A stretch of 64,000 nt of DNA. Origin: Phenylobacterium aquaticum (GTDB taxonomy: Bacteria; Pseudomonadota; Alphaproteobacteria; Caulobacterales; Caulobacteraceae). A program made the translations under genes and the position numbers. The stretch spans positions 62,001-126,000 of the forward strand of contig CANCJJ010000001.1 of assembly GCA_947378305.1 (NCBI GenBank), given 5' to 3'. The notes below the pieces were generated by a model that saw nothing but the letters and a program-made list of their open reading frames with translations, did not search any database and was not told the origin of the DNA. Shown in pieces: positions 8,892-18,044 of the stretch; the stretch's first letter is position 1; each line of letters opens with the position of its first letter.

Positions 8892-9401
8892 ATGACAATT
8901 CTCGACATCCGCGTGGTCCCGGACCCCATTCTGAAACAGGTCTCCAAGCCGGTTCCCGGTGTGGACGACGACCTGCGCCGGCTGATGGATGACATGCTGG
9001 AGACCATGTACGACGCCCCGGGCATTGGCCTGGCCGCCATCCAGGTGGGCGTGGCCAAGCAGGTGATTGTCATGGACCTGGCCCGGGAGGGCGAGCCCCC
9101 CGAGCCCCGCTATTTCGTCAATCCGCAGATTCTCTGGGCGTCTGAGGACATGGCTCCCTACGAAGAGGGCTGTCTGTCGGTGCCGGAGGTCTTTGACGAG
9201 GTCGAACGCGCGGCAAGGGTCAAGGTCAAGTATCTCGACTATGACGGCCAGGAGCGGGTGGTTGAGGCCGATGGCCTGTTTTCCGTCTGCCTGCAGCACG
9301 AGATGGATCACCTGAAGGGCGTCCTGTTCATCGACTACCTCTCCCGCCTGAAGCGGGACCGGGCGGTGACCCGGGTCCGCAAGCTGGTTCGGCAGGCCTG
9401 A
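8892..9401 (+). CDS. def: Peptide deformylase
   Basis: A 169-residue metalloenzyme that removes the formyl group from the N-terminal methionine of new proteins. All three signature motifs are intact: '[10 protein letters not shown]', '[10 protein letters not shown]' (Cys metal ligand) and 'QHEMDHLKG' (two His ligands and the catalytic Glu). Length is typical for type I enzymes. Together with fmt downstream it forms the classical def-fmt formylation/deformylation pair. A palindromic repeat separates the two genes. Confidence 0.97.
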   Translation: MTILDIRVVPDPILKQVSKPVPGVDDDLRRLMDDMLETMYDAPGIGLAAIQVGVAKQVIVMDLAREGEPPEPRYFVNPQILWASEDMAPYEEGCLSVPEVFDEVERAARVKVKYLDYDGQERVVEADGLFSVCLQHEMDHLKGVLFIDYLSRLKRDRAVTRVRKLVRQA

Positions 9402-9402
9402 G

Positions 9403-9450
9403 GCCTGTTTCGATCCGATAAACAGCTCCCGTCTTTCGGAACAGGCTCTA
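9403..9450. repeat. Dispersed palindromic repeat, copy 1 (def-fmt gap)
   Basis: 'GCCTGTTTCGATCCGATAAA' at the left and 'TCGGAACAGGCTCTA' at the right can fold back on one another (CCTGTT/AACAGG). The sequence is a diverged, reverse-oriented copy of the palindromes at 23195-23244 and 23309-23351. Similar extragenic palindromes with an 'AACCGGTTCCCAC' centre are common in alphaproteobacterial genomes. It may act as an mRNA-stabilising or attenuating hairpin between def and fmt. Confidence 0.65.
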
Positions 9451-9487
9451 GTTTCTAAATTGGCCCATCAGGGCTAAAGCTCTGCCC

Positions 9488-10414
9488 ATGCGCCTCGCCT
9501 TTCTCGGAACTCCGGATATTTCCGCCACCTGTCTGGCCGCCCTGGCGGCTGCGGGACATGAGATCGTCGCGGTCTATTCCCAGCCCCCGGCCCCCCGTGG
9601 ACGCGGCCAGTCGGTGAGGCCTTCGCCGACCCAGCTCATGGCCCAGAGCCTTGGTCTAGAGAGCCGCACGCCAGCCTCCATGCGGGATCCCGAGACGATC
9701 GAGGCCTTCAAGGCCCTGGATCTGGATGCCGCCATTGTCGTCGCCTATGGCCAGATCCTGCCCGCAGATATTCTCGACGCCCCCCGGCTTGGGGCCTTCA
9801 ACCTTCATGCCTCCCTCCTGCCCCGCTGGCGTGGAGCCGCCCCGATTCAGCGGTCCATCATGGCCGGAGATCCGGTCACGGGGGTTCAGGTCATGCGCAT
9901 GACCGAGGGTCTGGATGAGGGCCCGATCCTGGCCACCACGGCCTTGCCCATGGCCGCCGATGAAACCGCCGGAAGCCTGCAGGCCCGCATGGCCACAGCG
10001 GGCGCGGACCTGCTGGTCCAGACCGTTGCCGAGATCGCAGCCGGTCGCGCCAGTGAGACGCCCCAGTCCGACACCGGAGCGAGCTATGCCAAGAAGATCC
10101 GCCCAAAAGAGGCCCGGATCGACTGGACCAGGTCGGCCGCGGAGGTCGATCAGCACATTCGGGGCCTCTCGCCCTTTCCAGGTGCCTGGTTCCAGGTGGC
10201 GACGGAAAGAGGCCCCGTCCGGGTCAAGGTCCTCCTCTCCCGGGTCGAGGCGGGTGCGGGCGCGCCGGGACAGGTGCTGGACGACGCCCTGAGGGTTGGC
10301 ACCGGCACCGGGGCCGTAGGGCTCCTGCGTCTGCAGCGCGAAGGCAAGGGGCCTCAGGACGTAGATGTTTTTCTGCGGGGCTTTCCGATCCCTGCCGGGA
10401 CGGACCTAACCTGA
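9488..10414 (+). CDS. fmt: Methionyl-tRNA formyltransferase
   Basis: A 308-residue enzyme that formylates initiator Met-tRNA with 10-formyl-tetrahydrofolate. The N-terminal formyltransferase domain has '[15 protein letters not shown]' and the catalytic block '[20 protein letters not shown]' (Asn/His/Asp catalytic set with 'EGLDEGPI'). The C-terminal OB-fold tRNA-binding domain begins near residue 205. Its stop overlaps the truA start by one base (TGATG), giving translational coupling. Confidence 0.97.
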   Translation: MRLAFLGTPDISATCLAALAAAGHEIVAVYSQPPAPRGRGQSVRPSPTQLMAQSLGLESRTPASMRDPETIEAFKALDLDAAIVVAYGQILPADILDAPRLGAFNLHASLLPRWRGAAPIQRSIMAGDPVTGVQVMRMTEGLDEGPILATTALPMAADETAGSLQARMATAGADLLVQTVAEIAAGRASETPQSDTGASYAKKIRPKEARIDWTRSAAEVDQHIRGLSPFPGAWFQVATERGPVRVKVLLSRVEAGAGAPGQVLDDALRVGTGTGAVGLLRLQREGKGPQDVDVFLRGFPIPAGTDLT

Positions 10415-11175
10415 TGGCGCGCTACAGGCTGACCCTGGAATATGACGGGCGGCGGTATCGCGGCTTTCAGGCCCAGGACAATCTGCCCACAGTCCAGGGG
10501 GCGATAGAGCGAGCGGTCTTGGCCTTCAGTGGCCAGACCCTGCGCCTTCAGGCGGCGGGTCGAACCGATACCGGCGTTCATGCAACCGGTCAGGTCATCC
10601 ACCTGGACCTGGAGAAGGCCTGGTCGGAAAAAACCGTCCGCAATGCCCTGAATGCCCATCTGGTGGACGAAGGCGTGGTCGTCCTGGATGCCGCCCTGGC
10701 GCCCGAGGGCTGGCATGCCCGGTTTTCAGCCACCGAACGGCGATATCTCTACCGCATTCTGAACCGTCCAGCGCCGCCCGGACTGGACAAGGGCCGGGTC
10801 TGGCATGTGAAGGCCCCGCTTGATGCCGAAGCCATGGACCAGGCCGCCCAGGTGCTGGTGGGGCATCACGACTTCACAACCTTCCGGGACCTGCAGTGCC
10901 AGGCCAGGTCCCCGATCAAGACACTGGATCTGGCCCGGGTCTTCCGGCTGGGCCAGGAGGTGCACCTGGAATTTGCCTCGCGATCCTTCCTGCATCGCCA
11001 GGTGCGTTCCATGGCGGGAACCCTGGTGGAGGTGGGACTTGGTCGCTGGACCTCGCAGGATGTTCGTCAGGCCCTGGAGGCCCGGGCGCGGACAGCCTGC
11101 GGTCCGGTCGCTCCGGCCGCCGGCCTCTACCTGACCGCTGTCAGCTATGGGTTGGACGAGACCCCAAAGGCCTGA
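10414..11175 (+). CDS. truA: tRNA pseudouridine(38-40) synthase
   Basis: A 253-residue TruA enzyme modifying uridines 38-40 in the anticodon arm. The catalytic aspartate is in 'AAGRTDTGVHATGQV', and further conserved segments are 'YDGRRYRGFQAQ', 'RRYLYRI' and 'FLHRQVRSMAGTLVEVG'. Length is typical. It is coupled to fmt and its 3' end overlaps the convergent dapE gene by 31 bases, so the last ten codons of truA are antisense to the end of dapE. Confidence 0.96.
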   Translation: MARYRLTLEYDGRRYRGFQAQDNLPTVQGAIERAVLAFSGQTLRLQAAGRTDTGVHATGQVIHLDLEKAWSEKTVRNALNAHLVDEGVVVLDAALAPEGWHARFSATERRYLYRILNRPAPPGLDKGRVWHVKAPLDAEAMDQAAQVLVGHHDFTTFRDLQCQARSPIKTLDLARVFRLGQEVHLEFASRSFLHRQVRSMAGTLVEVGLGRWTSQDVRQALEARARTACGPVAPAAGLYLTAVSYGLDETPKA

Positions 11176-12302
11176 AAATAGCGCGTAATGAGCGCTTCAT
11201 AGACTTTTTGCAGGTTGAGGATTTCTTCCACCGGGGCGCGTTCATCGACAGAGTGCATGGTCTTGCCGACCAGACCGACCTCGACCACCGGACAGATGTC
11301 GCGGATAAAACGGGCATCGGAGGTGCCCCCGGTTGTGGACAGGTCCGGCGAGGTCCCCGTCACATCACCCACCGCCGCAGCAATGACATCGGTAAACGGA
11401 CCCGGGGCGGTCAGAAAGGCTTCGCCGCTAATGGCCGGGGTCAGGATGATTTTTCCGGCAAAGCCTACCTCGGCCCGGCGGGCTTCTTCGCCAATCCAGT
11501 CGACCAGATCCTGGCCCTTGTGGCTGGGATTGAAGCGGATGTTCAGGCGGGCCTGAGCCTTGGCGGGGATCAGGTTGGTTGTCGGATTGCCCACGTCAAT
11601 GGTGGTGACCTCCAGGTTCGAGGGCTGAAAGCCCAGATACCCCTGGTCAAGCTCGTGGGCCTGAAGGGCGGCCAGCAGGCGCACCAAGACCGGGACCGGA
11701 TTGGCGGCGCGGTGGGGATAGGCCACATGCCCCTGGACCCCCTCAACCGTGATCCCGACATTGACCGAGCCCCGTCGACCGATCTTGACCATGTCGCCAA
11801 AGGTCTCGGCGCTGGTGGGTTCTCCGACAATGCAGTGGTCAATAATCTCGCCTTCAGCCTTCAAGGCCTCGACAACCCGCCGGGTGCCGTGGGTGGCCAC
11901 GCCCTCCTCATCGCCGGTAATGAGGAAGGACAGGGAGCCGGGCAGACTGCCGCCCTCCAGCACATTGGCTGAGGCCGCAGCAAAGGCGGCAATCGCACTC
12001 TTCATGTCGACCGCGCCGCGACCGATCAGCACGCCGTCGACAATGTCCGCCGCAAAGGCTTCCCGGCTCCAGGCCGCCGAGTCTCCTACCGGCACCACAT
12101 CGGTATGACCGGCAAAACACAGGTTGGGTCGGGCCGTTCCCCAGCGGGCATAAAGGTTCTCGATCTCGCCGAACTTCATGCGGCGGCAGACAAACCCCAG
12201 GTCAATGAGGGTGCGTTCAACAATATCCATGGCCCCGGCGTCCGCAGGGGTCACGGAAGGGCGGCGGATCAGGGCCTGGGTCAGGGCAACAGCATCCAGC
12301 AC
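11145..12302 (-). CDS. dapE: Succinyl-diaminopimelate desuccinylase
   Basis: A 385-residue M20 metallopeptidase-family enzyme. It hydrolyses N-succinyl-LL-diaminopimelate in the succinylase branch of lysine and meso-DAP synthesis. Metal and catalytic motifs are intact: 'FAGHTDVVPVGD', 'GRGAVDMKSAIAAF', 'TGDEEG' and, near the C-terminus, 'GLVGKTMHSVDER'. It is the last gene of the minus-strand argB-HAD-dapD-dapE operon, three bases after dapD, and its 3' end overlaps truA. Confidence 0.97.
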   Translation of the reverse strand: MLDAVALTQALIRRPSVTPADAGAMDIVERTLIDLGFVCRRMKFGEIENLYARWGTARPNLCFAGHTDVVPVGDSAAWSREAFAADIVDGVLIGRGAVDMKSAIAAFAAASANVLEGGSLPGSLSFLITGDEEGVATHGTRRVVEALKAEGEIIDHCIVGEPTSAETFGDMVKIGRRGSVNVGITVEGVQGHVAYPHRAANPVPVLVRLLAALQAHELDQGYLGFQPSNLEVTTIDVGNPTTNLIPAKAQARLNIRFNPSHKGQDLVDWIGEEARRAEVGFAGKIILTPAISGEAFLTAPGPFTDVIAAAVGDVTGTSPDLSTTGGTSDARFIRDICPVVEVGLVGKTMHSVDERAPVEEILNLQKVYEALITRYFQAFGVSSNP

Positions 12303-12305
12303 GGT

Positions 12306-13142
12306 CTAGTCCCTCAGCAACTCGTTGATCGAGGTCTTGGCCCGCGTCCGCGCATCCACCGTCTTCATGATGACCGCGCAATAGGTCGAGGGCATGCCCT
12401 CATGCGGGCTGGGGCGCGAACCGGACATAAGGACGGAATAGGGCGGCACCTCGCCGGTCGTGACCTCGCCGGTGCGGCGATCCACAATCGGGGTGGTCGA
12501 GGTCAGGTAGACCCCCATGGACAGGACGCTGCCTTCACGGACGATGACGCCTTCGGCCACTTCGGACCGGGCCCCGATGAAGCAGTTATCCTCAATAATG
12601 GTCGGGTTGGCCTGGAGCGGCTCCAGAACCCCGCCAATGCCTGCGCCGCCGGACAGGTGCACATTCTTGCCAATCTGGGCGCAGGACCCCACCGTGGCCC
12701 AGGAATCGACCATGGTGCCCTCATCGACATAGGCCCCGATATTCACGAAGGACGGCATGAGCACTACGTTCCGGCCAATGAAACTGCCTCGCCGCACTAC
12801 ACAGCCCGGCACGGCGCGAAAGCCTGCGGCCTCGAATTGCGGCGCATCCCAGCCCTCGAACTTGGTCTCGACCTTGTCCCAATAGGGACCAGGAGGACCA
12901 GCATGCATGACCCGGTTGGGGCTTAATCGAAATGACAGCAATATGGCCTGCTTGGCCCACTGATGGGTGGTCCAGACCCCGTCAGCGCCGCGTTCAGCCA
13001 CCCGAAGCTCGCCCCGGTCCAGCAGGCGCAGGGTTTCCTCGACCGCCGTGCGAACCGGTCCACGGGTTGCGACAGACACGCCATCGCGATCGGCCCAGGC
13101 GGCCTCGATCTCGGTCTTCAGGTCGGCAAAGGTCACGGACAT
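12306..13142 (-). CDS. dapD: 2,3,4,5-tetrahydropyridine-2,6-dicarboxylate N-succinyltransferase
   Basis: A 278-residue left-handed beta-helix acyltransferase that uses succinyl-CoA on tetrahydrodipicolinate, two steps before the DapE reaction. The hexapeptide-repeat region starts at about residue 105 ('[20 protein letters not shown]'), with '[20 protein letters not shown]' and 'GARSEVAEG' following. The N-terminal helical domain is normal. Its start overlaps the stop of the upstream HAD gene by one base, and dapE follows three bases later, so the two DAP genes are tightly co-translated. Confidence 0.97.
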   Translation of the reverse strand: MSVTFADLKTEIEAAWADRDGVSVATRGPVRTAVEETLRLLDRGELRVAERGADGVWTTHQWAKQAILLSFRLSPNRVMHAGPPGPYWDKVETKFEGWDAPQFEAAGFRAVPGCVVRRGSFIGRNVVLMPSFVNIGAYVDEGTMVDSWATVGSCAQIGKNVHLSGGAGIGGVLEPLQANPTIIEDNCFIGARSEVAEGVIVREGSVLSMGVYLTSTTPIVDRRTGEVTTGEVPPYSVLMSGSRPSPHEGMPSTYCAVIMKTVDARTRAKTSINELLRD

Positions 13143-13804
13143 CAGACACTCTCCTTCAGCCGCGCGTGATTCAACAGGGGCGCGAGCTTGTGTGTGCGGT
13201 GGTGAACAAAGGGGGCGGTAGAAGCCTGGGCATGGGGACCAACGAGGATGGTGGTCATGCCCAGATCAAAGGCGGGCTTCAGGTTTCGCTCACTGTCTTC
13301 GAAAAAGGCCGTGGTCGCCGGATCGAGCCCGTGGGCGTCGATCATAAGCTGGAATCCCTGGGGGTCAGGCTTGGGCAGAAAGCCGAAGGAATGGATATGA
13401 AACACCTGATCGAACAAATGGGTCAGGCCAAGGTGCTTCATCACGCGTTCCGCGTGAAGGTCATCGGCATTGGTAAAGATGAACCGGCGTCCGGGAAGCC
13501 GGGCCAGGGCGATCAAGAGCTCCGGGTCCTGAGCCAGGGCCTCCAGGGACAGGTCATGGAACAGGGCATGAAAATCCGCCGGATCGACCCCGTGGTTGCG
13601 CATGAGCCCGGCCAGGGTGAGACCGTGCTCGGCAAAATACTTTTTCTGCAGGCCATAGGCCTCGTCCCGAGGCAGGTCCGTAACCTTCATGACAAAGCTG
13701 GTCATGCGGTGCTCGACCTGGGCCATGAAGCCGGACTCCACGGGATAGAGCGTATTGTCCAGATCGAACAACCAGGTGTCGATATGGGTGAGATCAGGGA
13801 TCAT
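13142..13804 (-). CDS. HAD-family pyrimidine 5'-nucleotidase-like phosphatase
   Basis: A 220-residue HAD hydrolase. Motif I is '[13 protein letters not shown]' (nucleophile Asp and general acid Asp), motif II '[13 protein letters not shown]', and motifs III/IV lie around '[17 protein letters not shown]'. The 'DNTLYP' form is typical of the Sdt1-like pyrimidine 5'-nucleotidase subgroup, which dephosphorylates UMP/CMP-like substrates; the true substrate is uncertain. It sits between argB (4-base overlap) and dapD (1-base overlap). A role in amino-acid synthesis is suggested only by this operon position. Confidence 0.88.
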   Translation of the reverse strand: MIPDLTHIDTWLFDLDNTLYPVESGFMAQVEHRMTSFVMKVTDLPRDEAYGLQKKYFAEHGLTLAGLMRNHGVDPADFHALFHDLSLEALAQDPELLIALARLPGRRFIFTNADDLHAERVMKHLGLTHLFDQVFHIHSFGFLPKPDPQGFQLMIDAHGLDPATTAFFEDSERNLKPAFDLGMTTILVGPHAQASTAPFVHHRTHKLAPLLNHARLKESV

Positions 13805-14751
13805 GAGGTGATGAGGGTGCCTGAGCCGTGCTCGGTGAAGAGCTCGACCAGCATGGCATGCGGCCGGCGACCATCCAGAATGGCAACCGCCTCAACGCCC
13901 GCTTCGACGGCGGCAATGGCGGTTTCCAGCTTGGGGATCATGCCCCCCGAGGCCACGCCGGAGGCAATCGCCTCGCGGGCTTCTGCCACGGTCATCTGGC
14001 GGATCAGGGCTCCGTCCGCCCCCAGCACGCCTGCCACGTCGGTCAGGAGCAGCATGCGCTTGGCGCGCAGGGCCCCGGCAAGCGCGCCCGCTACGGTGTC
14101 GGCATTGATATTGTAGGTCTGGCCGTCCGCCGCCACGCCAATGGGGGCGATCACCGGAATATAGTCATGCTCGGCGGAAATCAGCCCCTCGATCAGCTGG
14201 GGATCAATCCGGGTCGGTTCGCCGACAAATCCCAGATCAACGACCTGCTCAATCTGGCTATCCGGGTCCTTGCGGGTCCGCGTGGCCTTCTCGACCGTGA
14301 TCAGACGGGCATCCTTGCCCGAAAGGCCAACCCCGCGAACATCGGCCTCGGCCCCGGCCAGGGTGATCCAGTTGGCGATTTCCTTGTTGATGGCACCGGA
14401 AAGAACCATTTCCGCCACCTCCATGGTGGCTTCGTCCGTCACGCGCAGACCGTCAATAAAGGTCGACTTGACCCCCGCCCGGTCCAGCATGCGCGAAATC
14501 TGGGGACCGCCGCCATGCACGACCACCGGATGCAGGCCAAGGAGCTTGAGCAAAACCGAGTCCGCGGCAAACAGCTTTGCGGTGGTTTCCTGCCCCATGG
14601 CATGGCCGCCGTACTTAATGACAACGGTTTCCCGGTCATATTGCTGGATGAACGGCAGGGCCTCGGCGAGGGTGCGGGCGGTGGCCCAGCCCTGCTCTTC
14701 GTCAACCGAGTCCTGGTCTGTGGTCGCGCTCAATGCCAAGTCTCCAAACAT
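13801..14751 (-). CDS. argB: Acetylglutamate kinase
   Basis: A 316-residue amino-acid kinase that phosphorylates N-acetylglutamate, the second step of arginine synthesis. Conserved segments are '[11 protein letters not shown]' (ATP site), '[14 protein letters not shown]' (substrate site), '[11 protein letters not shown]' and '[16 protein letters not shown]'. Start choice is uncertain: ATG 14751 is used here, while a GTG at 14784 preceded by AGGTG would add 11 residues. Homology itself begins only near '[13 protein letters not shown]'. First gene of the argB-HAD-dapD-dapE operon. Confidence 0.96.
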   Translation of the reverse strand: MFGDLALSATTDQDSVDEEQGWATARTLAEALPFIQQYDRETVVIKYGGHAMGQETTAKLFAADSVLLKLLGLHPVVVHGGGPQISRMLDRAGVKSTFIDGLRVTDEATMEVAEMVLSGAINKEIANWITLAGAEADVRGVGLSGKDARLITVEKATRTRKDPDSQIEQVVDLGFVGEPTRIDPQLIEGLISAEHDYIPVIAPIGVAADGQTYNINADTVAGALAGALRAKRMLLLTDVAGVLGADGALIRQMTVAEAREAIASGVASGGMIPKLETAIAAVEAGVEAVAILDGRRPHAMLVELFTEHGSGTLITS

Positions 14752-14875
14752 GTGGTGAAGGTCCGATAGCCGAGACCGGGGCACCTGTCACCTTGCGCTC
14801 AAAAACACCGAGGCTGGACGGGGACCCGATGCGTGATATGCCGTGACCTTAAACCCTTCATTCCGTGAGCCCACC

Positions 14876-16150
14876 ATGCGCCTGACCCCCCTGTTTGCGA
14901 CCCTTTCCCTGACCGCCCTTCTCGCGGGCCAGGTCGAGGCCAGAACCGTTGCGGTCGCCGCAGACCGTCTGGTCGATGTCGCCACCGGCAAGGAAACGGA
15001 CAAGCCCCTGGTCATCATCACCGATGGCCGCATCACCGCAGTCGGGCATCAGGGCGATGCCATCCCCTCGGGGGCCGAGCGGGTCAGCCTTCCCGGCGTC
15101 ACCCTCCTGCCGGGCCTGATCGACATGCATACCCACATTTCCTCCTCCCCCCTGTTCAGCGGCTATAATTCCCTCTTGTTCACCGACAGTTTCTGGCCCG
15201 TGATCTCGACGGCAAATGCCAAGGCCACCCTTGAGGCCGGCTTTACCACCATCCGGAATGTGGGTTCGGACCGCTATGACGATGTGGGTCTGCAACAGGC
15301 CATTGACGCGGGCTTTGTCCCGGGCCCGCGCATCATCCCGGCCAGCTATGCCATTGGGGCGACGGGCGGTCACTGTGACTCCACCTTCTTTCCGCCCTCC
15401 ATGGACCAGAGGAGCCCTGCCGTGATCGACAGCCCGGACGAGGGGCGACGCATGGTCCGCCAGCTGCATAAATACGGGGCCCAGGTCATCAAGATCTGTG
15501 CGACCGGCGGGGTGTTTTCCCATGGCGATACGCCCGGTGCCCAGCAGATGACGGCGGACGAGATCAAGGCCATTGTCGAGGAGGCCCATGCCGCCGGCAT
15601 GAAGGTCGCCGCCCATGCCCACGGGGCCTCGGGCATTACGGCGTCGATCCGCGCAGGCGTCGATACGATTGAACATGTCAGCCTGGTCGATGACGAAGGC
15701 ATCAAGCTGGCCCTGCAGACCGGGGCCTATTTCGGCATGGACATCTACAATACCGACTACACCCAGGCCGAGGGCAAGAAGAACGGCGTTCTGGAAGAAA
15801 ACCTGCAAAAGGACCGCGATATCGGCCTGATCCAGCGCCAGAATTACCGCAAGGCCCTGAAGGCGGGGGTGAAGATGATCTATTCCACCGACGCCGGGGT
15901 CTATCCCCACGGCACCAATGCCCGGCAGCTGGAAACCATGGTCGAGTGGGGGGCAACCCCGCTTCAGGCCATCCAGTCCGCCACCGTCACCTCGGCAGAA
16001 GCCCTGGGCCAGTCCGGCGATGTGGGTCAGGTGGCCGTGGGCCGTTATGGCGACCTGGTCGGTGTGAAGGGTGACCCCCTGAAGGACGTCACCCTGCTCC
16101 AGCATCCCGTCTTCGTGATGAAGGGTGGCGAGACGGTGAAGCGCCCCTAA
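14876..16150 (+). CDS. Secreted amidohydrolase (Xaa-Pro dipeptidase/imidazolonepropionase-like)
   Basis: A 424-residue metal-dependent hydrolase of the amidohydrolase superfamily. A Sec signal peptide is clear in the first 22 residues (cleavage after 'GQVEA'), so I chose ATG 14876 rather than the ORF start 14843. Metal-binding motifs are 'LIDMHTHISS' (HxH), 'VIKICATGGVFSHGD' (probably the bridging Lys), 'VAAHAHGA', 'TIEHVSLV' and 'YSTDAGVYPHG'. Related Caulobacter enzymes hydrolyse dipeptides ending in Pro, Arg or Lys; the substrate here is not predictable. It is alone on the plus strand between two minus-strand operons. Confidence 0.88.
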   Translation: MRLTPLFATLSLTALLAGQVEARTVAVAADRLVDVATGKETDKPLVIITDGRITAVGHQGDAIPSGAERVSLPGVTLLPGLIDMHTHISSSPLFSGYNSLLFTDSFWPVISTANAKATLEAGFTTIRNVGSDRYDDVGLQQAIDAGFVPGPRIIPASYAIGATGGHCDSTFFPPSMDQRSPAVIDSPDEGRRMVRQLHKYGAQVIKICATGGVFSHGDTPGAQQMTADEIKAIVEEAHAAGMKVAAHAHGASGITASIRAGVDTIEHVSLVDDEGIKLALQTGAYFGMDIYNTDYTQAEGKKNGVLEENLQKDRDIGLIQRQNYRKALKAGVKMIYSTDAGVYPHGTNARQLETMVEWGATPLQAIQSATVTSAEALGQSGDVGQVAVGRYGDLVGVKGDPLKDVTLLQHPVFVMKGGETVKRP

Positions 16151-16157
16151 GCCTGCC

Positions 16158-17300
16158 CTAAAGCGAGCGGGCCACCACTTCCTTCATGATTTCAGAGGTC
16201 CCGCCATAGATCCGCTGGACCCGGGCATCGCGCCAGAGGCGGGCAATGGGGTATTCGTTCATATAGCCCGCCCCGCCGTGCAGTTGCAGGGCGGCGTCGC
16301 AGACCTCCCACTGAAGCTCGGTATGGAAGAGCTTGGCCGCAGAGGCCTCTGCGGCCGTCAATTCGCCCTTCAGATGCCGGGCCATGCACCAGTCCAGGTG
16401 CGCCCATCCGGCCTGGAGCTTTGATTTCAGGGTTCCGAGGGTGAAGCGGGTGTTCTGGAAATCAAAGACCGTCTGGCGAAAGGCCTTGCGGTCCTTGGTG
16501 AATTTGACGGCCTCGTCAAAGGCCCGCTGGGCCCCTGCCTGGCCCGCTATGGCAATTTGCAGGCGCTCCTGGGGCAGCTGGCTCATCAGATAGACAAAGC
16601 CCATATTCTCCTCGCCCAGGCAGTTGGTCATGGGCACCCGGACATCTTCGAAGAAGAGCTCGGAGGTATCGGCGGAATTCTGGCCGATCTTGTCCAGGTT
16701 GCGCCCACGCTTGAAACCCGCACGATCGGCCTCAACGAGAATGAGCGAGGTGCCCTTGGCCCCCTTGTCCGGGTCCGTCTTGGCCACCAGGACAATCAGG
16801 TCGGCATTCTGGCCATTGGTGATATAGGTTTTGGAGCCTGAAATCACATAATGATTGCCATCCCGGCGAGCCGTGGTGCGGACACCCTGCAGGTCGGACC
16901 CCGCGCCGGGTTCGGTCATGGCAATGGCGGTAATGACCTTGCCGGACACCATGCCGGGCAGCCATTTATGCTTCTGCTCTTCCGACCCGTAATTGATGAT
17001 GTAGTCGACCACGATATCGGACTGCAGGGTAATGCCCGCGCTGGAGCCCGCATAGGACAGCTCCTCGCCGATAATGGCATTGTAGCGATAGTCCAGACCC
17101 AGACCGCCATAGGCCTCCGGCACCTGGGGACAGAGCAAGCCGGCGGCCCCGCAGGCCTCCCAGAAGGTCCTGTCTATGACCCCTTCCTCCTCCCAGCGAT
17201 CCAGATGGGGGATGAGGTGCTGGGCATAGAACTTGCGCACCTGGTCGCGAAACAGCGACATGTCCTGGTCATAAACGGCACGGCTTGCGGTCTCGAGCAC
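16158..17300 (-). CDS. Acyl-CoA dehydrogenase, long-chain type
   Basis: A 380-residue flavoenzyme introducing the alpha-beta double bond into acyl-CoA in beta-oxidation or a related pathway. 'AMTEPGAGSDLQGVRT' and 'GSKTYITNGQNADL' are family signatures. 'RIYGGTSEIMKE' has Gly where medium-chain enzymes have the catalytic Glu; the base is instead likely the Glu in 'LPQERLQIA', as in long-chain and isovaleryl enzymes. I chose GTG 17300, with AAGGAG seven bases upstream, over the ORF start at 17348. It follows engB after a gap of about 75 bases. Confidence 0.92.
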   Translation of the reverse strand: MLETASRAVYDQDMSLFRDQVRKFYAQHLIPHLDRWEEEGVIDRTFWEACGAAGLLCPQVPEAYGGLGLDYRYNAIIGEELSYAGSSAGITLQSDIVVDYIINYGSEEQKHKWLPGMVSGKVITAIAMTEPGAGSDLQGVRTTARRDGNHYVISGSKTYITNGQNADLIVLVAKTDPDKGAKGTSLILVEADRAGFKRGRNLDKIGQNSADTSELFFEDVRVPMTNCLGEENMGFVYLMSQLPQERLQIAIAGQAGAQRAFDEAVKFTKDRKAFRQTVFDFQNTRFTLGTLKSKLQAGWAHLDWCMARHLKGELTAAEASAAKLFHTELQWEVCDAALQLHGGAGYMNEYPIARLWRDARVQRIYGGTSEIMKEVVARSL

Positions 17301-17375
17301 GGGCGGACTCCTTGGATCAGACAGTTTGGACCATGACCCTAACGGCATGACCCTGGGTTAGGCCAGACCCGGCCC

Positions 17376-18044
17376 TCAAATCTCGAGGTGGATTTCGCAG
17401 GCGGCAGCGATCTCGGCCTGCAGCTCAGCAATCCCGGTGCCTTTTTCAGATGACGTCGCCAGGACACGGGGGAAGGCGGCCGGTCGCTTGGCAATCGCGG
17501 CCTGGGTCCGCTCAACCACGGCCTCAACCTCAGACGGCTTGATCTTGTCGGCCTTGGTCAGGACGATCTGGTAGGAGACGGCGGCCCGGTCAAAGGCATC
17601 CATGGGCTCCAGGTCCACGTCCTTAAGGCCGTGGCGGGCATCGATCAACAGATAGGCCCGCTTGAGGTTGGGGCGCCCCCGCAGATAGTCGCGGCCCAAA
17701 CTCTGGAACTGTTTCACCGTGCCCTTTGAGGCCCGGGCCCAGCCATATCCGGGCAGGTCCACCAGACGCAGGCGATCATCCAGAACGAAGAAATTGACCT
17801 CACGGGTCCGTCCCGGCTCGTTCGAGGCCCGGGCCAGGCGCTTCATGCCAACCAGGGCATTGATCAGGGAGGACTTGCCGACGTTTGAGCGCCCGGCAAA
17901 GGCAACTTCAGGCAGGTCTGCGGGAGGCAGACCATCCATGGCCACGGCCCCCATCATGAAGACGGCGGGACGTGCAAACAGAATCCGGGCGGCCTCCAGC
18001 GCGTCGTCTGTGAAGTTCACGCCGTCGGGGCCAGGCAGGGTCAC
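17376..18044 (-). CDS. engB: Ribosome biogenesis GTP-binding protein EngB/YsxC
   Basis: A 222-residue TRAFAC GTPase needed for large ribosomal subunit assembly. G1 is '[15 protein letters not shown]', G2 lies around '[12 protein letters not shown]', G3 is '[14 protein letters not shown]', and G4 is 'VLTKADKI'. An N-terminal extension of about 40 residues is usual for proteobacteria. Its start overlaps the end of yidC by four bases (ATGA), continuing the rpmH-rnpA-yidC-engB cluster. Confidence 0.96.
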   Translation of the reverse strand: MTLPGPDGVNFTDDALEAARILFARPAVFMMGAVAMDGLPPADLPEVAFAGRSNVGKSSLINALVGMKRLARASNEPGRTREVNFFVLDDRLRLVDLPGYGWARASKGTVKQFQSLGRDYLRGRPNLKRAYLLIDARHGLKDVDLEPMDAFDRAAVSYQIVLTKADKIKPSEVEAVVERTQAAIAKRPAAFPRVLATSSEKGTGIAELQAEIAAACEIHLEI

